A stretch of 64,000 nt of DNA from Blumeriella jaapii (Eukaryota > Ascomycota > Leotiomycetes > Helotiales > Drepanopezizaceae), in the NCBI GenBank assembly GCA_009599575.1, contig VWND01000008.1, positions 1,054,001 through 1,118,000 on the forward strand, given 5' to 3'. This document shows, piece by piece, positions 48,815 to 60,330 of the stretch (its first letter is position 1; every line of letters starts with the position of its first letter). A model generated the notes under the pieces. The model had not been told where the DNA came from. It searched no databases and saw only the letters and a list, made by a program, of their open reading frames with translations. Position numbers and translations under genes: made by a program.

Positions 48815-49667
48815 CGCCCACCCACATACCTACTTAAAACCACCCAAGTGCAGCAGCCAGTTCATGCCCCAAAGCTCCCAAGACCCCAAGCCGTGCTTCC
48901 ATCCCCATCCCCATACCCCTCCATACGCCCCCCCCTTCCCAACCCTTTCTTTCTCTCCCTTTCTCCCCCCCTTCCCTCCCCTTCGACACAGCTAGCTAGC
49001 TACACACAATAACAGCAACAACCAACGCACCCCCAACCCGCACACTAACCAAGCACCACCCCAAATCGCCCCCCCCCCTAAAAAAAACAAAAACAAACCG
49101 GTCCAAGAGAGCTCTTCCTCCTCCCAGCGTAAACAGAACCATTCTACGACCCAGCCCAGCCCAGCCCCCAAAGCCATCCGTTTCGAGCGTCGCCTGTCTG
49201 CCACGCTCCACGCTCCACGAGCCTTCTCGGGGCGTGAGATGTCTCTCGTGTGGCAAACGCAAGGGAGGGGGGGGGGTCCGGGATCCGCTGCTGCTGGTGG
49301 TTCGGAGGCGGGGGCGGTTTCGAGGGAGGGCGGAGGAGGTGTTGGCTCTGTGTGGAGGTTGGGATGGGGGGATGGAGGGATGAATGGGGCGGGGGAGCTG
49401 GTGATGGATCGTGGGCATGGTGGGGGGTTGGCTGGCTGGCTGGCGAGTGGGGAGGAGGGGATGGGGCGCAGAGGTTTACTGGACGACGGCTGGAGCAACG
49501 CGATGCTGTGGTTGGGGTGTGTGGACATGTTGATACAGCTGTGAAGAGGTAGGTAGGTAGACACACCGGCTTCTTCCCCATCCTACAGCACCGGCCGTGG
49601 TGCAGACTCCTCGCGCATAAAGCCGTGCTCGCCCCCCCCCTCCGCCTCCACGCCCTCATGCACAACC

Positions 49668-50270
49668 TCAACCTCCTCCCCCCCGCTCCAACCCAGCATC
49701 AAAGGCCCGGATCTCCTCCTCCACCTCCCCCGCCGTCAGGACCCTCCCCTCCTCCTCCTCCTCCTCCCCCCCCCCCACCGGATCCAGCCCCAGCGCCAGC
49801 CGCTGCCTCCGAAACCTCTCCTTCACGCTTGCCGTCTGCATGAGCCGCCACCTCAGCTTCCAGCCGCCCATGCCCAGCTCCTTCAGCCGGGCCGCCTTCT
49901 CGCCGAGCAGGTACTCGTCGAGGCCGCCGCAGCGGTCGACGGTGCGCAGGACGCGCGTCGTGATGCGCACGCGCACGAAGCGCTGCAGCGCCGCGCTCCA
50001 CAGCCGCTTCGCCTGCACGTTCGGCCGCCAGTGCCGCCGCGTCTTGATCTCGTTCTTCTCCGACACCATGTTGCCGAACCGGATCTTCTGCGTGCCGTAC
50101 AGCCCGAAGTTCGACTGCTTGTAGTACGCCGAGGGCCCGTAGGGGTAGGGCGGCACCCCGCGGTGCTCGTATTCGAGCCGCTGCTTCGTCGACTTCGCGA
50201 GGCTGCGGAGGGTGCTGCTGAAGGTGCGGAGGTGCGTGAGGGACGGGTGCGAGGGGACGAAGAGCGGCAT
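49668..50270 (-). CDS. mrpl24: mitochondrial large-subunit ribosomal protein bL28m
   Basis: Intact 200-aa ORF starting 'MPLFVPSHPSLTHLRTFSST', a Ser/Leu/Arg-rich mitochondrial targeting sequence. The L28 core follows: 'SNFGLYGTQKIRFGNMVSEK', 'KTRRHWRPNVQAKRLWS', 'VRVRITTRVLRTVDRCGGLD' and 'YLLGEKAARLKELGM'. This is the yeast MrpL24 type, a protein of the large mitoribosomal subunit. The tail after residue ~155 is Glu/Gly-rich and variable, as in other fungi. No intron and no frame break. It shares orientation with the bestrophin gene, 733 bases away. Confidence 0.92.
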   Translation of the reverse strand: MPLFVPSHPSLTHLRTFSSTLRSLAKSTKQRLEYEHRGVPPYPYGPSAYYKQSNFGLYGTQKIRFGNMVSEKNEIKTRRHWRPNVQAKRLWSAALQRFVRVRITTRVLRTVDRCGGLDEYLLGEKAARLKELGMGGWKLRWRLMQTASVKERFRRQRLALGLDPVGGGEEEEEEGRVLTAGEVEEEIRAFDAGLERGGGG

Positions 50271-51002
50271 CGTGGGCGGTTGTGCGCGGAGCGCAATTGA
50301 GATAGTGAGGGATCTGCGTGACTCGATTCGCGCTGAGGGGTGTCGTGAGTGCGTGCTGGGTGTTGTAGAGAGAGGTGCGTTGAGTTGGTCGTTGGTTGAA
50401 GTTCTGAGATGTTGAAGCTCAGGGACCCGCCAGGTATTTTATTAGCGTGGTAAATGTGCAGCCTTGAAGCTCAGGCACGAAGGTGCTCCTTCCTGACTAC
50501 AGTACCGTGCCATTAACCGAGAATCAACAACTACCAGTCAACAGACAATCATCCTCTCCGAAATACTCAGGCGCCGAAAATCGAATTAGATAATGCAACA
50601 CACCTAGGTACCCAACAACACGTCGTATAGTATCAGTTTATAGCCGCGAATCCCCTTCTATACGCCAACCGCGAGCCCCCGCCCCAGCCTCTACGGTACA
50701 CATTCCCATCGCCGTTCACAACGCAGTTATGTGGTCACGTGTGTGTACGCCAGAGCGAAAACGTGCGAGCCTCTGGATCTGAAGACCAGCCAGGAATCTT
50801 CCAATACAGAGGGCGTTTATTAGTAAGATCAACGCTTATTCAAGTCAACCACTCCCGTTCCTCGCCGCACCAAGAAGTACTGACAAGACAGCGAAAGGTA
50901 GTGTCATTATGTCAACAATTACAAGCTAAGGACAATAGGTATCTCCCACGCCATTACTCCCAACAGAGAAAACATAACTTTTCAAAAGGAATAGATCCTC
51001 CC
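50271..51002. other. intergenic, no gene seen
   Basis: Promoter side of the bL28m gene and 3' side of the bestrophin-like gene. Contains one TACAGTAC-like site near 50500; no conserved frame. Confidence 0.6.
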
Positions 51003-52599
51003 TCACGCGTGCAGCGTAGATGCGTCCATCGACTCGGCCCCGCTCCCCTTCCCCGCCATGACCTTTGCCTTCAGCGCCTCGCGAATATCCGACACGGACC
51101 GGCTCTGCCACATCTCGTAGCCGCTGTCGCTGAGCGGCCAGAGGACCTTGTTCTCCGTCTTGCCGCCGCAGCCCCTCACGACGTCGCTGAAGCGCGGCGC
51201 GGGCACGGATGTCAGGGTGTCGAGTTCCGAGGCCAGCTCCATGCAGTAGGCATCGAGCGGGAGGTCGTTCACGTCGTTGCCGAAAGGGTTCTCGAGCTCG
51301 TTTCCGATGGCCGCCAGACCCAGGATGATGTAGGCCGCGGCAATGGTGCCGGGTATGGTGATCCAGCGCAGCGAGTCGTACAACTGAAAGGGGAGCAGCC
51401 AGACGTAGAGGAGCACGATCTGGGAGATGAGAATGTTGTAGCCTATGGGCAGCGGAGTGGTCAGAACCCGCTCGGCGGCGGACTGCGTGTCGGTGAGGAT
51501 GGCGACCTGGCCCATGATCTGGCTGAGAATGGAGGCATTCGTGAGCGTGCCGGTCTGGATCGTCTCCTGGACGTACGTGCTGATGTAGGTCAGAATCTCG
51601 AGGGGCAGGTTGCCGAGGGGGCGGTCGGCGCGCTTGATGATCTTGCGCGGGTTGGACTCGGCGAAGGGGATGCCGAGATAGACGCCGACTCGCTTCCACG
51701 GGCTGACCTTGGGCGCCACGGTGTTCTCCTCCTTGTGCGCCGCGAGCGCGAAGGTATCCAGGTGCGAGACGAGCGAGTGGATGTCCGGGTAGTGGGCGTA
51801 GGGCTCGAAGCGGAGCTTGTGCTTGAGAGAAACGGCAAAGGCGAGAATCATGTTGATGGCTGTGATCTTGGCGAGAAGGTCCTCCTTGGCGAAGTCGGGT
51901 CGCTCCCCGACGTGCACCCAGATGTTGCGGGCCAGGTTGCGGGATTGCACGGAGAGGGCGGCCCAGGCTTTGCGGCCCTCGCTGTACCGTTCGTAGGCCG
52001 TGGTGCTGCGGAAGGAGAGGGCGAGACCGACGACGAAACCGAGGACCGTGAGGAGGAGATGGCTGACCTTGACTGCCCGGCGGTCCGTTAGCTTGGGGTG
52101 GACGTTCAGCGGAAGGGAGGCAACGTACGTGGATACACGAACTCCGAGATGCAGGTGATGCACGTCGCCCATCCTCCGATCAACGACAGAGGGACTATCA
52201 TGCGCGGCGTGACGGACCCGTGGACCCGCATGAAGTAGGGGAGTTTGGAGTGGCTGTCCATGTTTCGCGGCCCGACCTGGGAATCTCGTTAGCCGGGTTC
52301 CGTTGCTCTGCTGCTGGCCCATTCCATTGGGACCTGGAAGCAAGGACTCACAAAGTAGTCTCCCAGATCGACCGAGTTCCGCATGTCTATCCTGCTCTGT
52401 CTGTTCATGTCACTCATGGGCGTCTGGGTGCCGGACCTGTGGAAATTGCGCGTGTCCTTGGTCCAGGTCGAGTGTCGACTGCGGTGAATCGTGTCCGGGG
52501 GCGTGACCGGTGCTGCTGCTGGGGTTGTGTTTCTGGTGTAGCTGGTGTTGCTGGTGTTGCTGGCGCATTTCCACCGGCCTTTCCACCATCGTCGCCCAT
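51003..52599 (-). CDS. bestrophin-like (UPF0187/YneE) anion channel, possible frame break
   Basis: Exons: 52599-52352, 52276-52129 and 52072-51003; introns 75 and 56 nt in phase. Conserved fungal YneE/bestrophin segments are 'VDLGDYFVGPRNMDSHSKLP', 'FMRVHGSVTPRMIVPLSLI', 'LLLTVLGFVVGLALSFRS', 'TTAYERYSEGRKAWAALSV' and 'ELENPFGNDVNDLPLD', with about four membrane spans. The family forms pentameric chloride or cation channels; cell location is not evident. A second splice at GTACGT (52128) rather than read-through is required to restore 'SEFVYPLKVSHLLL'. The true start is unclear. From 'MGDDGGKAGGN' (52599) a single extra base in a five-G run at 52497-52501 gives 488 aa; without it the first in-frame Met is at 52417 ('MSDMNRQSRIDM'). 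Confidence 0.85.
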
Positions 52600-53689
52600 G
52601 GTGCGTGAGATGTCGGAGGTGGAGGAGCTGGAGGAGCGGAGGCGAAGAAGAGGCACAAGGAATGGAAGATGATGGTCGAGTCGGTCGGTGGTTCGGAGGG
52701 GGAGCAAAAGCAGGCCTGATTCCCACGCGCCAGGAGTGGGAGTCGAGGCTCACGACGAAAGACAGTGGGAGGGGGCAGAAGACCAAACAAGCAAGAACAA
52801 GAAGTAAAAAAGGCGGAGAAGAGGAGATGAGAGGAGAGGAGAGGAGGAGAGGAGGAGAGGAAGAGAAGGGGAAAAGTGCACGACGAGGCCAGACGGGGGG
52901 AAGGGAGGGCGTGATGTTTATAAAGAAACGAGGACAGAAACGAGAAAAGCCGACCTCGAGCGACAGCTCAGCCTCTCCCGGGCGGCTAGACTAGACCCGA
53001 ACGGGCTTACGGCCGGGGTTTGATAGGTGACTCGCGGCCCAGGGCGGCTGCGGGTTTGACACGACGCTGCTGAAACAGTTTACAATGTATTGAACAGTCG
53101 TACAGGGCCACACGTGAAAAATCAACCCTGTGTAGAGAAGAAGCGGAAAATATCAAAGCCTGGCTGTATTAGAAATCCGATTTCACAAGTAATGGGTCAT
53201 CGATACCACTGGGTTGTTTCATGCAAATGCGCTTCTTTTGCTGGTCGGTTAATCAAAACACATTGGCCACTGGCCCGCTTGTATGGGGTCCGTGTAGCTT
53301 TAGCACGGTAAGTCGCCATTATTCTCCACAAGTCGGCATGGGTGAAAACAAGATCAGAACGTTGGTTTTATTTCTATTTTGATCTCCATTATTCAAGTTA
53401 TATTACGGCTGCTGGTTACAGATGCCAATCTCATTGAGAATCTCACAAATACAGAGGCGAGCTTGCTTAGTGCACGATGTTTCGAAACACGCGGATCCAT
53501 TGAAGGAAGCAAGTAAGTGAAGCGCAGCGGAGTTGCGAGAAACACCGGCCGCCAATGTTTACACAAGTTACCAAGTGGCAGGGTCAAACCGATGGTCTTT
53601 TATCCATAGCCGATCGAGTCAGCGTGGAGTTTAATTCTATTTGTCGGGCCAGGTTGAAATTCCGATCGCCGCATGCGTTCACCTGTTTG

Positions 53690-53880
53690 GGGGTTACAGT
53701 ACTGTACAGTACATACACAGTACAGTAGGAGTAAGGAGGAAGCCATGTAAGCTCGTGAGCATCGCGTATGTACCGACAGCATCGCGTATGTACACAGTAT
53801 GTACAAACACATCGCGTATGTATCTGTACATATTGTACGTCCAGCACAGTACAGTACAACCTGTACGGTACCGTACCTCC
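53690..53880. repeat. palindromic TACAGTAC cluster and ATCGCGTATGTA repeats
   Basis: TACAGTACTGTACAGTAC and ACAGTACAGTA lie at about 53696-53727, three ATCGCGTATGTA copies at 53760-53822, and GTACAGTAC then GTACGGTACCGTACC at 53849-53877. The whole segment is rich in self-complementary GTAC units. Confidence 0.75.
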
Positions 53881-54434
53881 AGCGAAAGACCGCGTCGGAT
53901 GAATGCAGGGGCAGCCAGTCGCGGACCAGTTTCACCACGGGCTGTGTGTCTCACGGTAGGTGGTACAGGACGTATCTGGTGTGGTGGAATCTCGATCGAT
54001 CATCAATCAAAAATACCATCGATCATCTACACAATCAATCAGAAATCCGTGGCATGGCCGCTCTCTTCCGTGCGTCGGGACCATCGGCATCGACATGGTA
54101 AACAAGTTAGCGAGCCACCCGCTTCGCTTCCGAGACGAGGATCGCGTCGGGATGCCCTCGAAACCAAACACTGACTCGGCATCCGCGCCCACCGGACCAC
54201 TGTCAATCTGCAACGAGGGCAGAAATCTTTCTTTTCCATGCTGGGACAGTGCAGTACAGTACTGTACGGTTCGGTATGCCTATACCCGCCACAAGTAAAC
54301 AATTGGTGTTTGAGTGGTCGTTTCGACACTTTCCTCTGCACAGCTCTGGGATGCATCGATCGAATGGTCGATATCACGTGACCAATGCTGAGTCAGCTCT
54401 CACATGCCAACAAGCTTGGTGCGCTCCGACTCTC

Positions 54435-54487
54435 CTCGACTCTCTTCAACTCTCCCCAACTCTCCCCAACTCTCCCCAACTCTCCTC
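54435..54487. repeat. 10-bp CTCTCCCCAA tandem repeat
   Basis: Four to five units, about 310 bases upstream of the hydrolase start; pyrimidine-rich as is common in fungal promoters. Confidence 0.8.
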
Positions 54488-54792
54488 CACGTCCCCATGA
54501 TACGCTCTGGCATCGAGCGAGCATTCTCATCCTCTCGACCCTACACCTCCTCCCTACCAGCATCGTGTGTCTGCATCAGGATCCGCTGGTAGACGCCGAC
54601 GACAACACGATGCACCCAGAGTCGCGCGCAGTAGCTGCTTGACTCGACCGACATCTCCCCCCTCCCCCTCCCCCCCTTTGCTTCACCGTGCTCGCTGGGA
54701 AGTGAGCTTCATCTTGGTCCTCCTCGACGAAAAGACCGCCTTTCGCTCCTCTCCGCGCTCTCCACCAACATCCCTATGTTACGATCAGCAAG

Positions 54793-57144
54793 ATGATCGG
54801 TAAGGCAAACACCGCAAGCGCTCCAACTTCACAGAGCATCCCCGCTGACCTCTCCCTCCACCAGATCATGTCCTCGGTCGGCCCTCGGTGCAGTTCCGCA
54901 AGATCCAAGTCCTCGCCGTCGTGTCGTTCTGGTCCTTCTACCTCTTCCGGTACCATGTCCTCTCCCTCCCAACCCGCCATCGCGCGTCCTGGACGACGGA
55001 CTGACTGACTGACCGTCGGCAGAGGGCACAAACACGGCCCGCCCACCATCCGCAGACTGTCCCGCCGCCTCTCGACCCTCCTCACGCCCTGGCAGACCGT
55101 CGTCGGGACCCTCCTCTACCTCTACATCGCGCGCAACCTGGGCAAGCTCTTGGGCCTCGAGTGCCCCGAACCGCTCGCGAATCTCTACACCCGCTCCTAC
55201 TTCCGCGCCACATGGGTGACGACCGCCCTCGACGCCGGCTTTTGGTCGGCCATGCGCATCCGCAGGAAGTGGCTGCGCGACCTGGCGAGCGTGGTGTTCA
55301 CGGCCTACTACCTCATCGCCGCCGAGCAGGCGGATGAGAAGGTGCGCAAGGTGAGGGGCTCCTTGACCGTCGACCATTTGCGCGTCAGCTGGAACAAGGG
55401 GACCACGCCGTACCTGCACTTCCTCAGCTCGCTGATGCGGCCGCGGCTCATGAGGTATCCTCCTCGCCAGATCCGCCTCCCGAGACCGCCCAATTCGGAC
55501 TACAAGGAGCCGGTGAGTGGATGGCTGTATTTTGACGGGCCGCTGTCGGCGTTGAAGAAGCATACCAAGGTGGTGCTGGATATCCCGGGCGGCGGATTCG
55601 TGGCCATGGACCCGCGGACCAACGACGACAAGCTGTTCGCCTGGGCCGGGAAAACGGGACTGCCGGTGCTGAGTTTGGACTACCGGAAGGCGCCCGAGTA
55701 CCCGTACCCGTACGCGCTGAACGAGTGTTTCGACGTCTACAGCACCATCATGGCGAGTCGGGGCCGCTGTTTGGGGCTGTCGGGGGACGTCATGCCCAAG
55801 ATGGTGATTACAGGCGACAGCGCAGGTGGAAATCTTGCGACGGCGCTCACCATCATGATCATCGAGGCCGGGTCGACGAACACGCGCCCGTCCGGCGGAC
55901 AGAGCCCCCTCCCGATCCCCGACGGACTGGTCTTGATCTATCCGGGCTTGGATATGAACATCGGAAACTGGATGTCAGATGAGCAGATGTCACTGATCAA
56001 GGATCGACGGTCTCGGAAGGCCAACCGGACTTTCATCCGCCAGAAGAGCATGCAATACAACATGGCGGCTGGCACTCCGCACCACTCCGAAGACGAAGAC
56101 ATCACCCCGCCCAAGATCACGTCGCCTCCGCGCGTAAGCAGCTCAGCACCGCCTCTGTCCATCACGCTTCCGACTCCCCAATTTTCCACCGCTGCCCCAA
56201 CGGTCCTCTCCCCCAGCTCGCTGCGCAAAGACGCACCCCCTCAGCGGTCCCCTTCACACCATCCCGAGCCGCTGAAGACCAGACTGGCCATGTCCAGCAT
56301 GATATCCTACTTCAACGACCGCATCCTCTCCCCCGAGATGATGCGCGCCATGATCATCCTCTACATCGGGCCTCACAACCGCCCGGACTTTTCACAAGAC
56401 TACCTCCTCTCCCCTATACTCACGCCCGACGCCGTCCTTGCCCAGTTCCCCAAGACGTACCTCCTCACGGGAGAGCGCGACCCGCTGGTCGACGACACGG
56501 TGATCTTCGCCGGGCGACTCCGGCGAGCGAAAGAAGCCAAGCACCTCGCGGACGAAGCTTCCCACCACCACCACCGCTCGCACCGGGATTTCGACGACCG
56601 CGACGTCGTCGAGGTGGTGCTCATCCCGGGCATCTCGCACGGCTTCCTGCAGTTCGTGGGCGTCTTCCCCGAGGGCTGGAAGTACATCTTTCGCTGCTCG
56701 CGCTGGATGGAGCACATCTTTGCCGCGGCGGAGGAGCGGGAGCGTGCTGCTACCGCTGGCGGCGGGGGAGCCGCGACACCGGGTGGCTACTACAGCCCGT
56801 CCAGCACGCAGCTGCACCACCAGCGGCGGAAGACGGGCGAGAGCTCCGGCGACGAGGACGCCGGGCTGGAGATGAGCATGACGGCGCGGAGCCTCGCGAT
56901 GAGTGGCGGCAAGGCGGCCGAGCGCCGGAAGAAGGAGCGATTGCTCAGGGAGCAGCTGAAGGAGCGCAGCGAGCAGCGGCGGCGAGGGGGCGGCTTGGGA
57001 GCCGGAGCGGGCGCGGGGTCAAGCGGCCTGCAGAGCCGGAAGAGCATGGTGAGCCTGGCGAGCGAGGATGATCTGCTCGGGAGGAGGATGCTGGGTTTGG
57101 CAGGGCCGCTGACGGCGAGGGGCGATGCCGAGGGAGGGTTGTGA
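54793..57144 (+). CDS. membrane-anchored alpha/beta hydrolase (HSL-like fold-3)
   Basis: Three exons: 54793-54799, 54865-54949 and 55023-57144; introns 65 and 73 nt. Product 737 aa. The 7-nt first exon encodes only Met-Ile and part of Asp, giving 'MIDHVLGRPSVQFRKIQVLA', then a hydrophobic stretch (about residues 18-32) and a second one ('TVVGTLLYLYIARNL'), so membrane anchoring is likely. The hydrolase core has 'DIPGGGFVAMDP' (oxyanion loop, Pro in place of the usual His of HGGG), 'GDSAGGNLATAL' (nucleophile Ser), 'GERDPLVDD' (acid Asp) and 'GISHGF' (His), in the order of hormone-sensitive-lipase esterases. A Ser/Pro-rich insert (about 415-480) and a long charged C-tail with 'KERLLREQLKERSEQRRR' are outside the core. 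Substrate is unknown, probably a lipid ester. Confidence 0.85.
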
Positions 57145-57420
57145 CTGATTGTCTCAGGTGGAAGGGATGGCCTTGCCTGGGCTGGGCTGGGCTGAACTGA
57201 GCTGCGATCGGGGGCTATGGGTTGTGCGCTGTGGACTGGTAATGATGATTGGATGAATGTTCGTTTGGATGCCTACCTCACATGACTTATCAGCCTTTGA
57301 ATCAGACACGACCTAGACATAACGACGACGACGACGACGACAGCTCGAGCTGGCTATATCTATAATCGCACTTTTCTGCCCCGTTGCTCGCTTGCTTGCT
57401 TGCACAGTCCTGCATCCTGT

Positions 57421-57494
57421 TCTCTTCTTCTTCTTCTTCTCCTTCTCCTTCTCCTTCTTCTTCTCCTTCTTCTTCTTCTTCTCCTTCTTCTTCT
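57421..57494. repeat. TTC trinucleotide tract
   Basis: Almost pure pyrimidine run of TTC and TCC triplets. A GCTTGCTC repeat follows at 57601-57646. Confidence 0.85.
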
Positions 57495-57748
57495 CATGTC
57501 CACGTACTGAAGACGGACGCATGGAAGACGGACGCATGGAATCCCGGAGCGTGGAAAGGGGTCAGTTCCGTCGCCGCGCTCTGGGCCGATGAAGCACCCG
57601 TCTGCTTGCTCGCTTGCTTGCTCGCTTGCTCGCTCGCTCGCTCGTCTAGCCTCCTTTTTGGCAGGGTACAGCATTGCACTGGATAGTATTGCGCTGGGTT
57701 GGGATGGCGGATCTGTGCATGGCTTTCTTTCGTGAGCTGGGCTGGGCT

Positions 57749-57889
57749 GGGTGGATGGGTGGATGGGTGGGTGAGTGAATGGGTGAGTGAATGGGTGAGT
57801 GGATGGGTGAGTGAGTGAGTGAGCGGGTGGGTGGGTGAGTGAGTGAGTGGGTGAGTGGGTGAGTGGGTGGGTGAGTGAGTGGATGGGAA
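57749..57889. repeat. GGTGAGTGAGT minisatellite
   Basis: About 140 bases of GGGTGAGTGA/GGATGGGTGA units, all G/T-rich with scattered A on the plus strand. Confidence 0.85.
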
Positions 57890-58930
57890 TCGTAGAGTTG
57901 CTAGCTGTGAAGGTGAGAGCAGTTTGGGGGGGGGGAGGAGGGTGTAAGTATATTTGTATGTTTGTATGTATATGTTGTTAAACGAACGTGTTGAGTGTCA
58001 GGGGTACATTAATAATCAGATCAAGAATTACAATAACCAACGGCCATTATTCAAACCAGGAAAGGAGTGGGGGGTGGAAAAGGTTGAATGAAATACAGAG
58101 ACTGTAGCTGTAGTTATTAATAGTATTACATACCTAGGTACCTTATACAGTACAGTACAGTTCTGTGTTTTGATTTAAGCATAGATGAAAAAGTCAAATG
58201 GAATTTTTTCTGTCTTGGGAAAATTCTTTCTATTTGCTGCTTTCTGAACGTGTTTGGGAGGGGGTTTTTTTTTGAAATACTTAATTTAAATGCGTACGAA
58301 AAGAAAAGAAGATGTGGATATGGATGGTTGAGAAACGGAATTTGTTGTAATTGATAAGTATGTGTGTGTGTGTGTAGGGGGGAGGGGGGGGGGGTTGCGA
58401 TTTGACTGCGGAATTACGGCAAGATCTCACGCGGTTTTTTTATATCTGACTTTTCGAGGATTTGGGTTGGGAGTATCGAGATTTTTGGCATTTGTGATGA
58501 TAGTGAGATGCTTAAAAAACAATGGCTGAGACGCAGATTGTTATTAATGTTTTTTTTTTTTTTTCTCGATTTCGGCTCTTGCTATAATAGGATAAAGTGC
58601 CTATACAATGGGCGTTTGGAAAGACAGGGTTCAAGATAGAAAGGCGTGTTGATACTTGTAAAGAGCTAGGAGAAATGAACAGGTGATTCAATGGCTTGGT
58701 GTGCGTGCTCCTTTTTTATTTACGCTGGATGAGCTTGGATTTGACTTGGTGTGAGTAAAATCATTCGGCTGCTTTACTGACAGTAAGTACAGTGTATTTG
58801 CATCAGACATGAACAAAGTTTGGTAAGCTGGCCATTAGATGGCTGGTAGTCGGCTTTGAGCTAAGGAAGAATCGAAATAGGGGGTTTGATTTGGCTTGAT
58901 TTGGGTAGTGACCGATTGATTTGAATCGCT

Positions 58931-58966
58931 GGTTGGGTTGGGTTGGGTTGGGTTGGGTTGGGTTGT
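58931..58966. repeat. GGGTT pentanucleotide repeat
   Basis: Seven GGGTT units. It differs from the TTAGGG telomere repeat of filamentous fungi and lies inside the contig, so I treat it as a microsatellite. Confidence 0.85.
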
Positions 58967-60330
58967 GGTGTGTTATGGTGGCGTGGTATGGTCTTTTGTG
59001 TTGTGTTGTATTGTGTTATACGACAGGTAAACGGATACCCAAATAAGATGGATGCGTACAACAGAGCGCTAGATCGAAGAGTGGATACCCACCTACAACT
59101 TGCCTTCTGCCCTGACTTTTATCTCCTTTTGCTACATCATGTTCGCGGTGCTATGTATGACGGCATATGCCACACGTAGGTGAGTAAGGTACGGGCGAAT
59201 CCTGTGTTGCATTCTTGTAATTGGGTGAGTCTTCCTTTTTTCCCCTTTTTTTCTTCCACTCTTTTCTTTCCAACAAATAACTATAGACTTATAAAAGAAT
59301 TGATCTACGCTTGATAGGTTCAATTCAAACGATGGTATCAGATGTCAGATGTCGGTGTCGTCTGGTTATGTAATATGCTGTTGTCTCTTCTCAATGCTTG
59401 TGTTTATCGGCTGGGTCGAATAAATGGCAGCTATCTCGGGTGAAAGGGAAAAAGGGTGGTGTTACCTGGAATCGGTGAGTGATTGTTTGTCTTGAAAGCA
59501 GAGCGTGAAAAGGTAAGGTAGGTACGTAGCACGTAAAGTAATGGCCGGATCTGGCCGGGTTTTTTTTGTTTCTTTGTTTTCTTCCTTGATTCCCCGAGAT
59601 TCCGGTACTTTTATACGTGTGTAAATATGTATTTGTTGTTTGTATCTTCACATGCGTATGTTAAAATTCTTAACCATTTTGAAGAACGGGGCAAACAATT
59701 GGGATATTAAAAATTTTATCTTGAGATCTTCGTGTCGGCACAATTTTGAAGTTAATCTACCTTGTACCACTTACCCACTGTGACACTGCTTCTTTCTCGA
59801 GTACCTGGCAGCGTTGGTGTTCCTTTGTGTTCTGATTCTTAGGCAAGAAATGCCGGCTTTAGCGAGATCTTCGAAGATCGCGCTCTATCTCTTCCCTTTG
59901 CGTACCGTTATGTTCCGTACGGACTATCCTCTATCAATGTCAAAAAACCTCCTCATTGCTTCTTCTCGTCGAATCCAGGTCTCATCCCTCCTAAACTGCG
60001 GCCCAGTCTCGACTTTACTAACTGCTTACGGCCCATTAAGTTACCCAGCCGAACCCGATCTGAGTCTTGATCTTGTGTTGCCTCATCTCCTCTCACCTGA
60101 CCTCACTCCACCCATTCCCTTTTTCTATTCGTTTCTTCACCTCAACTCTTCCTCTCCGCTCTTTCTTTTCTCTCTCGTCCTTCCCTACCCTTCTTATCCA
60201 TCTCCCAATCCTTTTTTTCTGCTTTCCACGCCGCTGAACGCAAGCGAAGCCAGGACGAAAACTCTTGATTCTTTTACTCGGTCAGCCTCTGATATAATCC
60301 GAATCGATCGAACTAAAAGAAAGGGAGAAG

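Larger units (their letters stand above)
46749..49667. other. intergenic, AT-rich then low complexity
   Basis: 46800-47950 is AT-rich without genes. 48000-49660 is pyrimidine-rich with simple repeats (CCCTCT, TTTTC, CCATCC) and many overlapping spurious frames on both strands. No conserved protein seen. Confidence 0.6.
52600..54792. other. intergenic with palindromic TACAGTAC clusters
   Basis: 52610-52960 is purine-rich upstream sequence of the channel gene. 53690-53890 and 54247-54275 are dense in overlapping TACAGTACTGTA and GTACGGTACCGTAC palindromes and repeated ATCGCGTATGTA blocks (53758-53822). No gene seen. Confidence 0.6.
57145..60330. other. intergenic, simple repeats, no gene seen
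   Basis: Three kilobases of repeats and AT-rich sequence between the hydrolase and the small secreted protein gene. The last 300 bases (60060-60240) are CT-rich, as in many fungal promoters and 5' leaders. No conserved frame on either strand. Confidence 0.6.

Noticed and set aside
48087..49671. several 100-190-codon frames on both strands
   Set aside because: Pyrimidine-rich simple sequence gives overlapping Pro/Ser or Gly/Val/Trp frames; none has conserved blocks.
50739..52091. 450-codon plus-strand frame opposite the bestrophin-like gene
   Set aside because: Shadow frame caused by high third-position GC on the minus strand; no motif of its own.
58931..58966. GGGTT repeat as an interstitial telomere
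   Set aside because: Filamentous fungi use TTAGGG; the unit differs and neighbouring DNA is simple microsatellite sequence.
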